A DNA stretch of 64,000 nucleotides, from the NCBI GenBank assembly GCA_033239125.1, contig BSWB01000005.1, positions 146,502,494 to 146,566,493 on the forward strand, written 5' to 3'. Of the stretch, positions 24,501 to 37,652 are shown one piece after another. The notes below the pieces were generated by a model. The model did not search any database. It saw nothing but the letters and a program-made list of their open reading frames with translations, and had not been told where the DNA came from. Numbering within the stretch: position 1 is the first letter of the stretch; each line of letters begins with the position of its first letter. The stretch is from Fagopyrum homotropicum. Lineage: Eukaryota; Streptophyta; Magnoliopsida; Caryophyllales; Polygonaceae. Made by a program: the position numbers and the translations under genes.

Positions 24501-27500
24501 AGGCATTTGGTGAGGATTGGATAGACAGACATCAAAAGGAAGCCCAGTGGTATTTTAGAGGCTATGCTTGTTCAATTTGTCTCGATTCTTTCACAAATAG
24601 GAAGGTACTTGAAACACATGTCCAAGAAAGACACCATGCTCAGTTTAGTGAGAACTGCATGCTTATACGGTGTATTCCCTGTGGCAGTCATTTTGGTCAT
24701 CCTGAAGAGTTATGGGCTCACGTGCGTTCATCTCATAAGGATGATTTTAGACAAACCACCAAATCTGTAGAACAACATACTCTGGCAATCGGGGGTGATA
24801 CAGCCATGACATCTGAAAACACTTCAGAAAACACAGGCATTGCTAAAAAGTACATTTGCAAGTTTTGTGGGTTGAAATTTGATCTTCTTCCCGATCTGGG
24901 TCGGCACCATCAAGCTGCTCATATGGGTGCAACCTTGCCTGGTTCCCGACACACGAAGAAGGGCATAAACTTCTATGCTTATCGACTCAAATCAGGTAGG
25001 CTTACCCGGCCTAAATTCAAGAAGACCCTTGGTGGCATACCATATAGGATGAAAAACAAGGTTGCTGCTGGTTTGAAGAAACGACTTCAAGCATCAAGTT
25101 CACTTGGTGAGACAGGGGTAAATCCGAATGTAAAAGATGCTAAGGGTCTTGGTAGACCTACTGAAGCTGATTGCTTATCTATTGCAAATACAATGTATTC
25201 TCAAGCTATAACAACAAGAGCTCGTCCAGACAACAATGAAATATTGAGGGTTGCACGCTCTTCATGTTGTAGGGTAAGCCTCCAGGCTTCTTTGGAAGGG
25301 AAGTATGGTATTGTGCCAGAACGATTGTATCTTAAAGCCGCTAAGCTTTGCAGTGATCATAACATTCGAGTAAGTTGGCATCAGGAGGGTTTTAGCTGTC
25401 CAAAGGGATGTCAACCACCTAAAGATCAGAATGTGTTATCTGTATTGACTCCTTTGTCAAGTGAACATGTGACATCAAGCTTTGTACCTCTTCCTGTAGA
25501 TGACAAGGCAGAGCAGTGGGAAAAGGATGAGTGTCACATTGTCATTAATTCGAATAGTTTGAGACACATTCGTTTCCAAACAACAATTATCTTGTGTGAC
25601 GACATTAGCTTTGGAAAGGAATCAGTTCCAGTTACTTGCATTATTGACAAAAACATGTTAGATTCTCTTCATGTGCCAACTCTTGGCTTTGATGGACAAG
25701 CTACCTATCTACCTTGGGAAAGCTTTAGCTATGTCGTAAAGCCATTGCTAAAGCTCTCCAATAATTTTGATACTCAGGTGACCTTTCTGACTAACCTATT
25801 TTTTTTAGTGTAATGTATAGTCTTTTATAAATGATTTTGCAGGACCTGCAACTTAATTGTTGTTTAAAATTGATTATATATTCTCTTGAGAACATTGACA
25901 GTTGACAAATCCCTGATAAAGTCGATTAATATCTATTTAGGCTTTCGTTATTTTTGACGTATGCACCAATGATGTAGGAGAAGCCTACTTTAGAAAGATA
26001 TTTCTAGATTTACCTACTTGGCTTTAATCTAAAGATTACCAATTACTATTGTTTTTTTCCTAATCAAGGTTCTTAAGTCATAGGCTAGAAAAAACGTTAA
26101 CCTTGAGAAGTTCAATTCATATCCTTTAATATATTACCTTAATCTTACTAGTTTGGCTGGAAGGCTTGGTGGATTAAAATCAATTTAATCTGTATTACTT
26201 TTTTTTTCTGCTACATTCAGAGCTCACAGTTGGGATGTGGCTGTACACAATCAGTATGCTCTCCCGAAACTTGTGACCATGTGTACTTGTTTAATACTGA
26301 TTATGAAGATGCGAAGGACGTTAACGGGAAGCCCATGACAGGAAGGTTCCCGTATGACGGAAATGGTCAAATCGTCTTAGAGGTAAGCAATTTTGATTGA
26401 ACCTCAATGTGGTTCAGTTGAAATCCTTGTTTAATGCTGTTGCCTAATGTAACCATATTTTCTGCAGGATAAGCATATGATCTATGAATGCAGCACCTTA
26501 TGTAAGTGCAGTAAAAATTGCCCTAATAGGATCTTGCAATGTGGGTTGCAAGTAAAACTAGAGGTCTTCAAGACACTAAAAAAGGTAATTCCTTTTAAAA
26601 GAATTGGGTTAAATAGGCTCTTTTTTACCGGCTTCTGGTTTGTAGACCCCTCTAATTTTACCTTATATATAATCCCTCCTAGATGAAAGAATTCGGTTAA
26701 ACAGGGGTATATTTACTAAATGAGTTTATGTTATGGGTATTCTTAATCGAGTAATAGTGGTAAAAGACCTAGTTAGCCATTTTACCCATTCCTTTTTAAC
26801 ATTGAAGCTTTACTGTCAAGACTCAAGAACATTAATCAATTCTTATGAGCATTGTTTTCACAGGGTTGGGCAGTCAGGGCTGCCGAAACAATTTCACGCG
26901 GTAAATTTGTATGTGAATATATCGGTGAAGTTGTGGATGAACAAGAAGCAAATAGAAGACGCAAGAGGTTTATTTTAGTCTATCATATTTCCCTTCAAGC
27001 TATCTCATGAATATGGTATTTTCCGGTAACTTGATTCGTACTTTTGTCTTTAATCATAGATATGGACCACAGTTTTGTAATTACTTCTTCAACGTTGGGA
27101 CCTCTATCAAGAACACAAACCAATTGAATGAGGAACAGATATCATGTGTCATTGATGCATCGAAGTACGGCAATGTTTCGCGTTTCATTAACCACAGGTG
27201 AGGAACCATTCTTCTGATACCATATTTTCTCTGCTACTTAATGAAGGATTTATATTTGGATGCATGCTAATTGTTGTTTATTGCTCCGGTTGTAGTTGCT
27301 CTCCGAATCTTGCAAGCCGCGTTGTTCTTGTTGAAAGCATGGATTATCATCTCGCCCACATCGGCCTCTATGCAACTCGAGATGTAAGTCTCCAAACCTT
27401 TCAAGTACTAATAGTCTAGGGTTTATGCATTGTCAAAGAAATTTATGTTTTCTGTTTGCGAGCAGATAGCTGTTGGCGAAGAACTGACTCGTGATTATGG

Positions 27501-27582
27501 AGTCGAGTTACAACAAGGAGAGGAGGGGTTGGTGTGCTACTGTGGCGCTTCGAGCTGTCGAAAACGCTTCAGTTTAGCTTGA
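21578..27582 (+). CDS. SUVR5: SUVR5-type histone H3K9 methyltransferase, 1420 aa, 11 coding exons
   Basis: Coding exons: 21578-21892, 22148-22450, 22590-22700, 22856-22966, 23081-25777, 26221-26382, 26468-26584, 26864-26967, 27060-27197, 27296-27383, 27466-27582. All junctions are GT..AG and frame is kept, giving 1420 residues, close to Arabidopsis SUVR5. Order: conserved N-terminal block (WRGKWQAG), two Cys-rich motifs (about 430-506), three C2H2 fingers (C777/C780/H793/H798; C811/C814/H827/H832; C873/C876/H889/H894), pre-SET (about 1185-1270), SET (GWAVRA 1273, YIGEV 1291, RFINHSCSPN about 1348-1357, HIGLYA, LTRDYG 1389-1394) and post-SET (C1406, C1408, C1413). SUVR5 binds DNA through its fingers and deposits H3K9me2 independently of DNA methylation, in the nucleus. 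Oddities: the YGxGDCSYILD segment reads YGPQFCNYFFN, and exon 2 has a tandem TAGCAG acceptor. Confidence 0.95.
26597..26775 (+). repeat. Intron-borne dispersed repeat, copy B
   Basis: It matches copy A (6862-6988): GAATTGGGTTAAATAGGC, a 'TAGACCCCTCTAATTTTACC' block, then AAATGAGTTTATGTTATGGG and AGTAATAGTGGTAAAAG. It has an extra 50-bp internal segment that repeats the opening (AGAATTCGGTTAAACAGGGG). It fills most of the 279-bp intron between SUVR5 coding exons 7 and 8. Confidence 0.7.
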
Positions 27583-28590
27583 GAGCTTTGAACTTGAATC
27601 ATATTGTTCAGCTGGTTGCTTCCTCAAATGCTGAATTTGAATGTAGCTTAAATGCATTTAGAATTTCATCAGAGTTGGTACTATATATGCTTTATTTGTT
27701 GCTCTTTATTTATAATTGAAACTGCACATAACTAGAAGCTAATGGTAAAGGGTATGGTTGATGAGGTTTTGAGTCTCATATTTTGAGTACCATTTCTTGC
27801 TGTAATGCATCAATATTGCAAATTGCACAAGTCTTGGAATTTTAAGCATTTGCTCTTAGTATTATTAGAAAAATGAAATATAACTTGTGGAAATGTTTTT
27901 TTACAGTTTTTTGAGTAGCAAATACTCTTATGATGTTATATGAAGTTTTACAAATTTGGGGCACATTTTAGCCTTTTGATTATTTAAAAGTGATAATTTT
28001 TTTAATAATTATATTTTTTTTACTTGTATAGAAGGGAAAAAACACACTACATTCTCAAATTTTAGAAATTTCAACCGAATTTTGTGTACCACAAATTTTT
28101 TTTTTTAAAAAAAAAAATAACAATTTTTTAGTAGTTTGCATTTTTTGCGTGGAATAACCCTAAAGAAACATAGGACTATGAAAAAAAAGTTATACGATTT
28201 TATAGAACCATATACGACTCTTCAAATTTTGATATTTTTATAAAAAAAAAAATTTATAAAAAGAGTGAAATGAGTAAGTGTTCAAAAAAGAGTGAAATTT
28301 TCTTAATTTTTAAAAAATTTATAGCACGTGAATTTTGCCTAAAAATCTCTAAATTATATAAAATGTCATATTTGTTGATAAAAAATTTGAAACTTTTTTA
28401 TACGAGTTATATGATTTATTGGTTGAGTCCATGTCTTTAACCAAAAAAAAAATGAGTAAGTGTTCAAAAACAAGATATTCCATAAATATTTAAAAGTTAT
28501 ATCCATTACTCAAATAAAGTATGAATCTTTTGTTTGTACAAGTTAATACTTCGTATCTCATATTATGTATTAGATTATATCTCGTATTTT
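27583..28590. other. SUVR5 3' flank and AT-rich spacer
   Basis: 3'-UTR-like to about 27870. The remainder is dominated by poly-A/T tracts with no gene or transposon ends seen. Confidence 0.45.
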
Positions 28591-29660
28591 TTATTTTTTT
28601 TTTGGTGATAATGGAGTGCACTACTCCGGGCCAGCATGTATTATTAAAGAAACAAAATTACAGACGGGAGAAACGAGGGAGACTGACTCCCCTAAAATCA
28701 TCCAACAAAATGGGAAGAACACAAGACGGGGATGCTCCAAAGCATGAACCCCAAAACTAAGTGAAAAGGTAAAAGTAGCAAGCGAATCCGCCACTCTATT
28801 GCCTTCTCTAAAGATATGGCCGTGATCAATAACCTAATCTCGGGTGAAGAAGCCTTGGCAAAGAATCACCAGGCTAGCAAGCGGATGTGAAGGACACGTC
28901 CCTTGGTTAATGAGCTTAATAACCGTTATCGAATCCACTTCTAAACTAATCTTACGATATCCAGCATTCCAGGCTAGTTCCAGTCCATACACAATTCCCC
29001 AAAGCTCTGCAGCTGGGACCGAAGTGCTCCCAATATTAGTTGCCACACCTCGAACCCATTCACCATGTTCGTTTCTGATGACCGCTCCCACAGCTGCTCT
29101 ACCAGTCGACCCTTTAAGAGCTCCATCTGTATTAACGTTAACCCAACCGGGCTTTGGTTTGCACCAAGTTACCATCCTCTCAGTTCTCGGAGCCATACAA
29201 GAGGGCGACGTATAAGACTGGACCATATTTAGCTCAACAAATCTTTCTTCCAGAAACAATCCCTTATTCGTGACCATCTCCTTGTCGGAGAAGACTCTCG
29301 AGTTCCTCCATTTCCATAGCCACCAAACAGTACACGCAAATATGGCATTCCATTTCACCCCGAGGTGTTGGCACCCTTCATGTTGATATTAACATGAAGC
29401 CATTCTTCCCATTGTAAGCTAAAAAATTTTGATATAAGGTGCTCCGGGACAATCGTAACTCATACCTGTCTAGCCCATGGACAATCTCTCAGGACATGGA
29501 TCAAAGACTCCTCCCTTAGCGGACAACTCTTACAGAAAGAAGAGGTCGACATATGACGTCTATATCGCTCAGCGTTGGTCAGCGGGGCATCCCAGGCTAA
29601 CACCCATATAAAGAAATACATATATAAAATATCGAAGTAGATGAATATAGCAACCAACTA
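28591..29660 (-). mobile_element. 5'-truncated L1-type LINE fragment (zf-RVT and RNase H)
   Basis: On the minus strand, 29580-29460 encodes a zf-RVT-like segment (LTNAERYRRHM, CKSCPLREESLIHVLRDCPW). It is followed by a plant LINE RNase H domain (29358-28770) with VNVNTDGALKG, PAAELWGI and LEVDSITVI. A single in-frame TAG after FFTRD (28834-28836) interrupts the last block, HIFREGNRVADSLA. A poly(A) tail is visible as a plus-strand T run at 28591-28601. Reverse transcriptase and endonuclease parts are missing, and target-site duplications were not found. Confidence 0.85.
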
Positions 29661-30070
29661 GACCTATTCATATCCGGTCCAGGCCGGGTTCGGGACGGAC
29701 TTTATAAAATATTGAGCCCGTTTAGTCCGACCCGGGACGGAGTAGGTCCAGCTACCCGGCCGGGCTCGCGGTACCTGTTTTTCAATTTTTTTAAAAAAAT
29801 AATTTTAATTTGATTATTTTTAAAATAAATTATATTTAAGATATTTTATGTAAAATATATTAAGTTTATTATAATTATACTAGATATTTTATTTTAAACT
29901 TAATATTTATAATAATTATACTATAATATATTTGTTTTTTTTTTGTTTTTTATATCTTACCGGGTTGACGGGCCGGGCTTTTCGGCACGACAGGATCTAC
30001 AACCTTGTCCAATTCCAGCCCGACGGGCTTACGGCCCGACCGCACTTATTCTCATGTTCATACCCGTCCG
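29661..30070. repeat. GGGCCGGGC-rich repeat, possible hAT-type element
   Basis: Two GC-rich ends (29678-29780 and 29960-30050, with GGCCGGGTTCGGGAC, TTGACGGGCCGGGCTTTTCG and ACGGCCCGACC) flank an AT-rich core. This layout resembles plant hAT-type non-autonomous elements such as 48866-49195, but exact inverted ends and duplications could not be fixed. Confidence 0.4.
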
Positions 30071-32979
30071 TTTTTTCGGACTGAACAGACGGCTCTTCTA
30101 TAACCAACGTTAGCCCGTGGTCAATTGAATCATGATGGTGTTTGTGATGTACATATACCATGCATAAAAAGAAAAAGGTATAAATTGGATTCTTGGACTT
30201 TTTGTGAAAAATAAGAAGAAGAAAGTAAGTTGGATAACCAAGAAATTAATCATGGAGGCTTGGACCGACGCAAATCATCACCACGAATTTTAATTCCTCT
30301 TTTTTATTCTTTAGTATATAAAAAAAAATTTGGTCATAATTTATCTTTCAAGTTAATAATGACAAGCATGTTTTTCTCTAGGATCTTTTTTTTGGGGAAA
30401 ATTTTGAGAAGTAAAGCTCAACTTATATAGGGTGTTTTTTTTAAAAAGAAGAAGAAGATTTTTTTAAAGGATATATATTTAAAATGTTAAATTTATAAGA
30501 GTTTATAAAATCTAGTAAAATTTTAAAATAAATAGTTAAATTCAAAAAAAAAATATAAGTTGTACCTTATGAATAACAAGGTATAAGTTAGATATAATAT
30601 CTATTTCAATATATTTAGGTGTTTTCCCTCAATATTTATGTTTTAAATGATTGATTGTAATAGACAGTTTATCGTTATATTTTGTTCATAATGGGGATGG
30701 ACATGGGATAAGATTGGACGAGATTGAGGTCGTTTTAGGTTTTTTCTAACTATTTTATGAGATTGAGCCGATCTTAAGTATTTTAAATTGAATTCACCGG
30801 GTCCTATCTTGGTTGGGACTGAGAAGGGATGGGTCAAATTCCACGTGCACATTAATTTATTTAATGTGTTCAAATTTTACGTTTTATCTACAAAAATATT
30901 TGTATATAGCGTATTTAAAACGCAAAACCATTAAATTTTTAAATATCCATAATATCACATTACAGTTAAATTAAAGTTTTAAATATTTATAATAAAACAC
31001 ATCTAAATGAATTTGGTTCATTTGTCAATTTTGACGGTTTGATCAACATGATCTATTTTTTTAAATATATAAGTATGTCACTGACGCTTAGGAATTTTAT
31101 TTAAAATTTTTATTTTTAAATTAAAAATTTTATTATATACATGACGGACCTAACGGAGTGGAGAAGTTAATATCCATATCCTGTCCCGATAGTTTTTTAT
31201 GGGACGAAATTTTTAGTTTTGAATGAAATTCCGACAGAATCAGGACGTAATTGAGATTGGCTGGATTTGTTATAGAGTGTAAAAAAGAGTAGATAAAATA
31301 AATAGATATAAGTATATATTTCATCTTTAAACCGCATTAAATACAATTACACCATAAAAAAGCATATATACATAGTTGAAACGTAATCTGTGATTGTAAA
31401 TACAACTAATTTTATAATGTTTAAGGGGTCCATATATTTGAGTTAATATTAACTTAAGTTTTATTAATATAAATACTCGTCGATTAAATTAAAATAATAA
31501 GTTGGAAATAGAAGAAATGACGATTGTTAGAGTAGCCTGGGCCCAAATCATATTAAGGCCCAATAAGGGTTAAGAATTATGACGTCAGCAGATATCATAA
31601 AGCCCCGAGGGCCCTACCACATGAAATGATGAAGACTTGGTCGGACTCAGGCAAATTGCATTGCAGATAGGTCATATGTGTATAGGCAAGTTCTGATTCG
31701 GATCGGATTTTTTTTTCAAAAAAAGTGTGTTTTTCGGATCAAATTTGGGTCGAATATTATCTTTCTAACAACGAAACCATGTTCCGGAGACTTATGTTGA
31801 GATAATAAAGTTTCCATATTTAAAGCTAAGAAATTGTGAGTTTAGTATATAAGGGTTGACTACTAATTTATGGTCATTTGATTTTTGGATGAACCTTACC
31901 AACTTGTGTTGTTTTTGAGTCGAATGTACATGTACGTTTGTATGCACACGAACTTCGATCTGTTATTCGTAGGACTTTCACATGGATTCATAACACGATT
32001 AGCCTAGTTGCCAAGCTCCTAGTTTTTGTGCTTTGGGTGTCAACTAATAAAGGGGGAAATATCATTCTAAGTCAGTCTACAAGCTTTTAAAATAGACGTT
32101 GAAATTAGGTTTTAAGAGCATCAGCAACCCAAATACTCATTCTAGATTTCTTTACTGATTTTTATACTTTCTTGTTAGAACCAAATATTTGACATATTTA
32201 GTTTCTTTTGTAAATCCCTTTAATTCTCTCGTTTTTTATGAGTAAAAAAACTCATAATATTTGGGATGCAAATGCCCTAAGATGGTCTACTAGACCTTTT
32301 AAAAGTACATCAATTTAAACTAATTTATAGTATATTTTAGATTTTGTTTACGAAACCTTTATTATCTAACCATACCATATATAAGGAGGGGTCTCTTTGG
32401 TAACACGGTTTGTGTGGTTGTTTCGATACGCCGTGAAATTGTGTCTAATTTAAAATTTTTGATGGTTATATAAAGCTTAAATGAATATATTATTTTTTCA
32501 TATAACCTTTTGTGCACTTTTTTCAACAATTTCGTTTCACCAACTTTAGTCATTTCATTCTGATTATCATCCTCAACCATAATAATTCTCGGTGTCTGTC
32601 TCAATGGTCATCCGTCAATCGTTTTTTTTACGCCCTCTTCAACTATTAGACTTGTCCGATAACTCAAACCTCTTTTATTGAAAAAAAAAAAAAATTTAAT
32701 TTTGTAATCGTACGATGAAAGTGTCGGTATTTTTCAAATCAGTTACATGATGATGTTACCAAAGCAATGGCGATGGTGGTCCATATTCACTACCAAAACT
32801 ACTCCATTGCCATTATCACTCGTAGGTTTTTATTTATATTAAAAGAATAAAAAGACAAAGGAAAAAGAAGTCAAAATATGTCGTTTACTTCACAAATCTC
32901 GCGACTTAATATTTGACTTTGACTTACAAATTTCATTGATATGTTCAGTATTATATAAGTTTCTTATTTGTATACAAAG
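30071..32979. other. AT-rich spacer
   Basis: No credible gene. The stretch at 31550-31680 is GC-richer and contains a palindromic TGACGTCA (31580-31587), a core bZIP site, without a recognisable downstream gene. Confidence 0.4.
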
Positions 32980-33272
32980 GGTCCATTTGTTTTTAACTCC
33001 AGAATCTGAAACGGAATATAAACGAATCTAGTCTATACGTATAACTTTGTTCATGAAGGTTTTTGGAATCATTCCTTGTGATTTAAAGTAATTGGAGTAG
33101 AGTTTGATTACTTTTGATACCCTATAGGGAACTAAAATGTGAGAAAACAAGTGCATTTTTGCATAAAATCACAAAGAATGATTCCATAAAATTTCATGAA
33201 TAAGGATATACATATGGACTAAATTCGTTCCATTCCGTTTCCGTTTTCGGAATTGTAACCAAACGGGCCTTA
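32980..33272. mobile_element. MITE-like inverted-repeat element, about 290 bp
   Basis: The left end GGGTCCATTTGTTTTTAACT and the right end, whose reverse complement is AGGCCCGTTTGGTTACAAT, pair imperfectly. Both are followed inward by related AAACGGAAT stretches. The ends resemble the Tourist-like MITE at 4027. No clean target-site duplication. Confidence 0.5.
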
Positions 33273-34317
33273 AATGGTTTGAAAACATATGTAGGATCAT
33301 AAAAATATTTAACCCATAAGTCTATAACTTAAATTGACCTATTTACCATTAATCCAAAAAATATATAGCCATTATTTAAAGATAGCTTGACTTGGAAGGC
33401 TCAATTTAATAGTTTTTTTAATTTATCCTACTTAATTTTATTATTTTAAAATTAGTTTAAACTTGAAGATAAGGCATGGTGATTGGTGAAAATAAAATAA
33501 ACTTGGATTAAGTTACCAAAATAATTTATATCAAGTGTTGTTCCAAGAATAATTTAAAGGTAATGTGTAAGTTTATGATTGATGTCATAACTCTTTTAAT
33601 TAAAGATTTAAATTATTTTTATAAATTTTTATTAAAGAATGATGGAAAGATTTTAAAAAATTAAAAATAAATAAATCAGTTTTTCATATTTAACGATGAA
33701 AATTTAACTAATAATAAAATATATTTTATAGTATTTTACAAAATGTAAATTAATATAATCTAAATCATGAAATTTACAAAGATATTTGATAATACATAAT
33801 AAAAAGTGATAATATTAGTTATTTTATTGCAAAGTGTAGAAATAAATTGCATATGTTAAAGGTATTAAACTAGTTATAAAAAAAATTATTGTTTTTTTAT
33901 CTTTTGGGTAAATTTCACAAAGCTATGTCCATTTGTTTTTATCTATTTTATTCTAGAAACAACACACAATTTATTATCAACAAACAACAAACTATAAATC
34001 TTATTAAATATTTATAACTTATTAAATTAATAAAGACTATCTAAATAAGTTAAAATAAGTACTTAAAAAAACTTCACCTACTTTGTTTTACCTAACATAG
34101 GCCTAAGACTATTTTTTAAGTTGTTAAATTTGATTCCTTTCTAATAATGATATATTTTAATATGTATTTATACAAATAATAATTTTTTTTGATATTATAT
34201 AATAAAAACTATAAATATATTAATAAATCACCGTATAAAATAAATACTTATTAAACATATATTGCCAATATTAATGCAAATAAAATGATTTTTATTATTA
34301 CTTGGCAGTATAAATAT
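33273..34317. other. AT-rich spacer
   Basis: Very AT-rich. No gene or transposon ends seen. Confidence 0.45.
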
Positions 34318-34560
34318 GTAATCTTCTTTTTTAGTTAAAAACATAAGACTTATTATTAGACATTAAATAAATCATAAATAATAAGGGAAGTAGCTAGATA
34401 TCCATATCACTATACCACAATTATTATATCTTTCTAATTATACCATATGTTGTACTCACTACGGACTATCATTATATAAATTAAAATAATGAAAAATAAT
34501 TTTTTAAAAAGAAAATGATTATTTCTTTTCTGATAAAAATAAAACTTCGCGGACAAGAGT
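34318..34560 (+). repeat. Dispersed repeat pair, copy 1
   Basis: It resembles 35745-36025: shared phrases include AAATCATAAATAATAAGG, GTAGCTAGATATCCATATCAC, CCACAATTATTAT, CTTTCTAATTATACCA, and ATAAAACTTCGCGGACAAGA versus ATGAAACTTCAAGGACAAGA. No coding capacity, class unknown. Confidence 0.6.
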
Positions 34561-35744
34561 CCTTTCGAAACTCTTTGTATAATAGATTTATTTGTGAATT
34601 TATATGAAAGTTATGAAGAAAAAAATGACTTGCCCTGACTTACGAAAACTTATCAAATAATAAAAAAATTTCCTACAAAAAAAAAACAAACTCCAATTTT
34701 ACAATCTCATTGAAACTTATTAAACTTACGAGAGTTAAACAGATATATGGGGGACATAAGTTATGAATAGGTGTTCGAGCGTCCAAGTAAATGAAAGTTT
34801 ATGAAAATTTTTATGAGAAAACTAACAAAAAAAAATCAGTCTTCCAACAAATGAGAGAGTTAAATTGCACAAAATCTCAGTCACAATGCTTTGTTTCTCT
34901 ATGTCAACACCCCTACTAAATTGCACACCATCTCTTATTAAAATGTCTACAATTTGACAAAATGCAAAAAATATTAATTTGGAGCTTCAAAAACTATCGG
35001 TATAAAAATATAAGAATGATATATAGTAAGACAATGCTAAAGACATTTGAAACCCCATATTTTTCATTTGGTGGAATAGTTGATATGTCCAAAATAAAAC
35101 AATATTTAACAAAAAAATATCACTAGCATCAAACAAATAACGGAGTCCTAAATACTCTCGTGAAACCTCTCTATTATGAAGATAAAAGTAATTGTGAAAA
35201 AATAACCAAAATAGTGAATGAGGAAGGGAAATTCATTTGGAAAAACCAAAACACAATATATACATATCACATTTGAAAATGCAGAAGTTATTGTACTAAG
35301 ATATGATATATATTTTTTTTTGAAAAGAATATATGATATGCTTAAAAGATGAAGAACTTGAAATTGATCAAGTTAATGCGAAGGGTAACAATCTTATGGT
35401 CATCAACAATATTAACCAAGTATGTGAACCACCCGAGAAATTGTCATGATTATTCATGGTATATGTTATATTTTTTTTTGTTGACTTTTCAAGAAGCTAT
35501 TACCACTCACATTTTTCAAGGAAGTCAACGTTGTAGTTGATATAATAGTTACCTATAACTCTGACATACCGTTACTAATTTGTGTGAATTTTTAGAAAGG
35601 TCTTTAAAAGGTGACACACTTCTAAAAAAAATATCATTCATTTTTATCAAAAGTTTTAAAAAATATAAAAATTAATAAAAAATCAAAGATATCAAAAAAA
35701 TTTATTGAATAAAAAGTAAAAAAAAAAGGTAAGTTTATAATAAA
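34561..35744. other. AT-rich spacer
   Basis: No gene or element ends seen. Confidence 0.4.
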
Positions 35745-36025
35745 TTAGTCTTTTTATTTTATAGAAACATAGAATTATTAATATACATTATATAAATCAT
35801 ATATAATAAGGTAGTAAGTAGCTAGACATCCACATCACTAATTAACCACAATTATTATCTTTATTTTTATACAATTGGGTAAGCAAACTAGATACAATTA
35901 TTATCTTTCTAATTATACCAGAGATTGTCCCCACTATCATTTTATCAACTAAAATACTGCAAAAGTTAAAAAAAAAGATTATTTATTTTCCCAAAAGAAA
36001 ATGAAACTTCAAGGACAAGAACCGA
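35745..36025 (+). repeat. Dispersed repeat pair, copy 2
   Basis: Diverged second copy of 34318-34560 in the same orientation, with an extra about 40-bp insertion in the middle (about 35865-35905). Confidence 0.6.
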
Positions 36026-37652
36026 TCTGATATTTATTATTTATTGACATTAATTAGCACGCTAATCCAGCCCCAATCAATCGACGTGCCAGTTCATCTA
36101 CGCTAATTATAACCACTGCAATTTTAATTATCTTCTCAAAAAAACAAAAACAAATTTAGCAGCTTTTGAGTTTTTTTTTTCATGTTTTTCAGAATTCAGA
36201 TAATACATTCAGCAATTGAAATTAGATTTTTCTATGCGTCCAAAATAATAATAATATTGTTCAAAGAATATAGAGAATACCCAGAATTCAAGTATCTCTG
36301 ACTGGGACATTTCATAAGAATCTTAATTTCTTATCATTATCACCATTAATTTTGAAAAGCCATAACTTCAGTGCCTTCAATTTGTTTATATTTATCAAAT
36401 AAATGAAAATAAGTATAAAAAATCTGACAAAAATGACCAAAAATCTTTTAAAAAATCATCTGTTATAATGTAAAACTTGTCTAATATTTATGTTGATATT
36501 TGATTAAATCTAATCACTTTATCCGGATTAAACTCAAAATATCAGTAATTGAGGAGAACAAGTGAACAACTCCATTATTGACAATACTTGGGATTTGATA
36601 AAAAAAATTTAGATTGAAATTTATTCCAGATATTGATGCTACATTCTGCATATTTTAATGTAGTTTGAATATTATTTATTGTAATTTATTAGTATTTTAA
36701 TGAAAGGGCAAATTGGTCACTAAGGAAAATATGATAATGATGGGAGTGTGATCTACTGAGTAGCAAAAGAACACCACCAACATCTCCATCACACACCATT
36801 ACTTTGTTTTTGTTGTTTTATGTATTTATGTGAAATTACAGAAACATATTGCAAGCACGCTTGCTGTCTCTGTACACATCAATACAGCAGTACTCATACA
36901 CTTTGCTACAGAGGAATGTGGGAATTGTGAAGAACACAAAAGAAACCTAACAAAACAAGATTCAAACCAAAGAGAGATCCACCGGTAAAGTTGAAAGTAG
37001 AACTCTTGTTCTTCGTTTCACTACTTTTGATGGGTTTTTTTCTTTTCTTTTATTTTAAAGTAATGATTTTAGGTATTCCTTTTTCTGTTCTTTGCTTGCA
37101 TCAAAATTTTTGAGTGTTTTATTGTAATAATTTAAGGGGGACAAAGCCCATCCCTGCGGAAAATCTACTCCATTATTCCCTTCTTCTGTAAGGCTCTGTT
37201 ATTTGGTTTCCTTCTCTCTTGACATTGAAGCCTTGCTCAATCATTTTCATTTCTAGGGTTTGATCAATTTAGAGGTGCATTGAAAGATGGGTTCTTGAGG
37301 AAATTCACCAATTCACTCAATGGAACTTACAAAGAAGTGTGTAGGTCAATTCTAAGAAGACCCATTTGGTTTTCATTGTGAATTTCCCTTTTCAGTTCAC
37401 AAACACTTAGGGTTTGGTTTCTGCAATTGTGGTGAGTTTCAGTTGGTGGGTTTCTTTCAAGCTTGGAAATTTGGAAGCTTTTTGGGGGTTGTGCACTGGA
37501 TATTCGTAATTTGGTTTACTTGGAAGGGATATTAAATATCTTTGATGTGACATTCATTTTCTTGGTTGTATTCTAGAATTGCTCTTACTTTCATCACAAA
37601 AAAAAGTTTCTATTTTGTTTTGAAGTAACAAATTAGGGTTTTTATTTGTTGA
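36026..37652 (+). promoter_or_regulatory. Promoter and 5' UTR region of the BTB gene
   Basis: Transcript-like sequence begins around 36780-36900, so the leader may be 700-850 nt. A possible 5'-UTR intron donor is CCACCG|GTAAAG at 36983/36984, but no unambiguous acceptor was chosen. No TATA box was fixed. Confidence 0.4.

Noticed and set aside
23260..24535. Minus-strand frames inside the SUVR5 exon
   Set aside because: Shadows of a strongly conserved coding exon on the other strand.
31580..31587. TGACGTCA as a real regulatory site
   Set aside because: No gene lies nearby downstream on either strand; isolated palindromes of this length can occur by chance.
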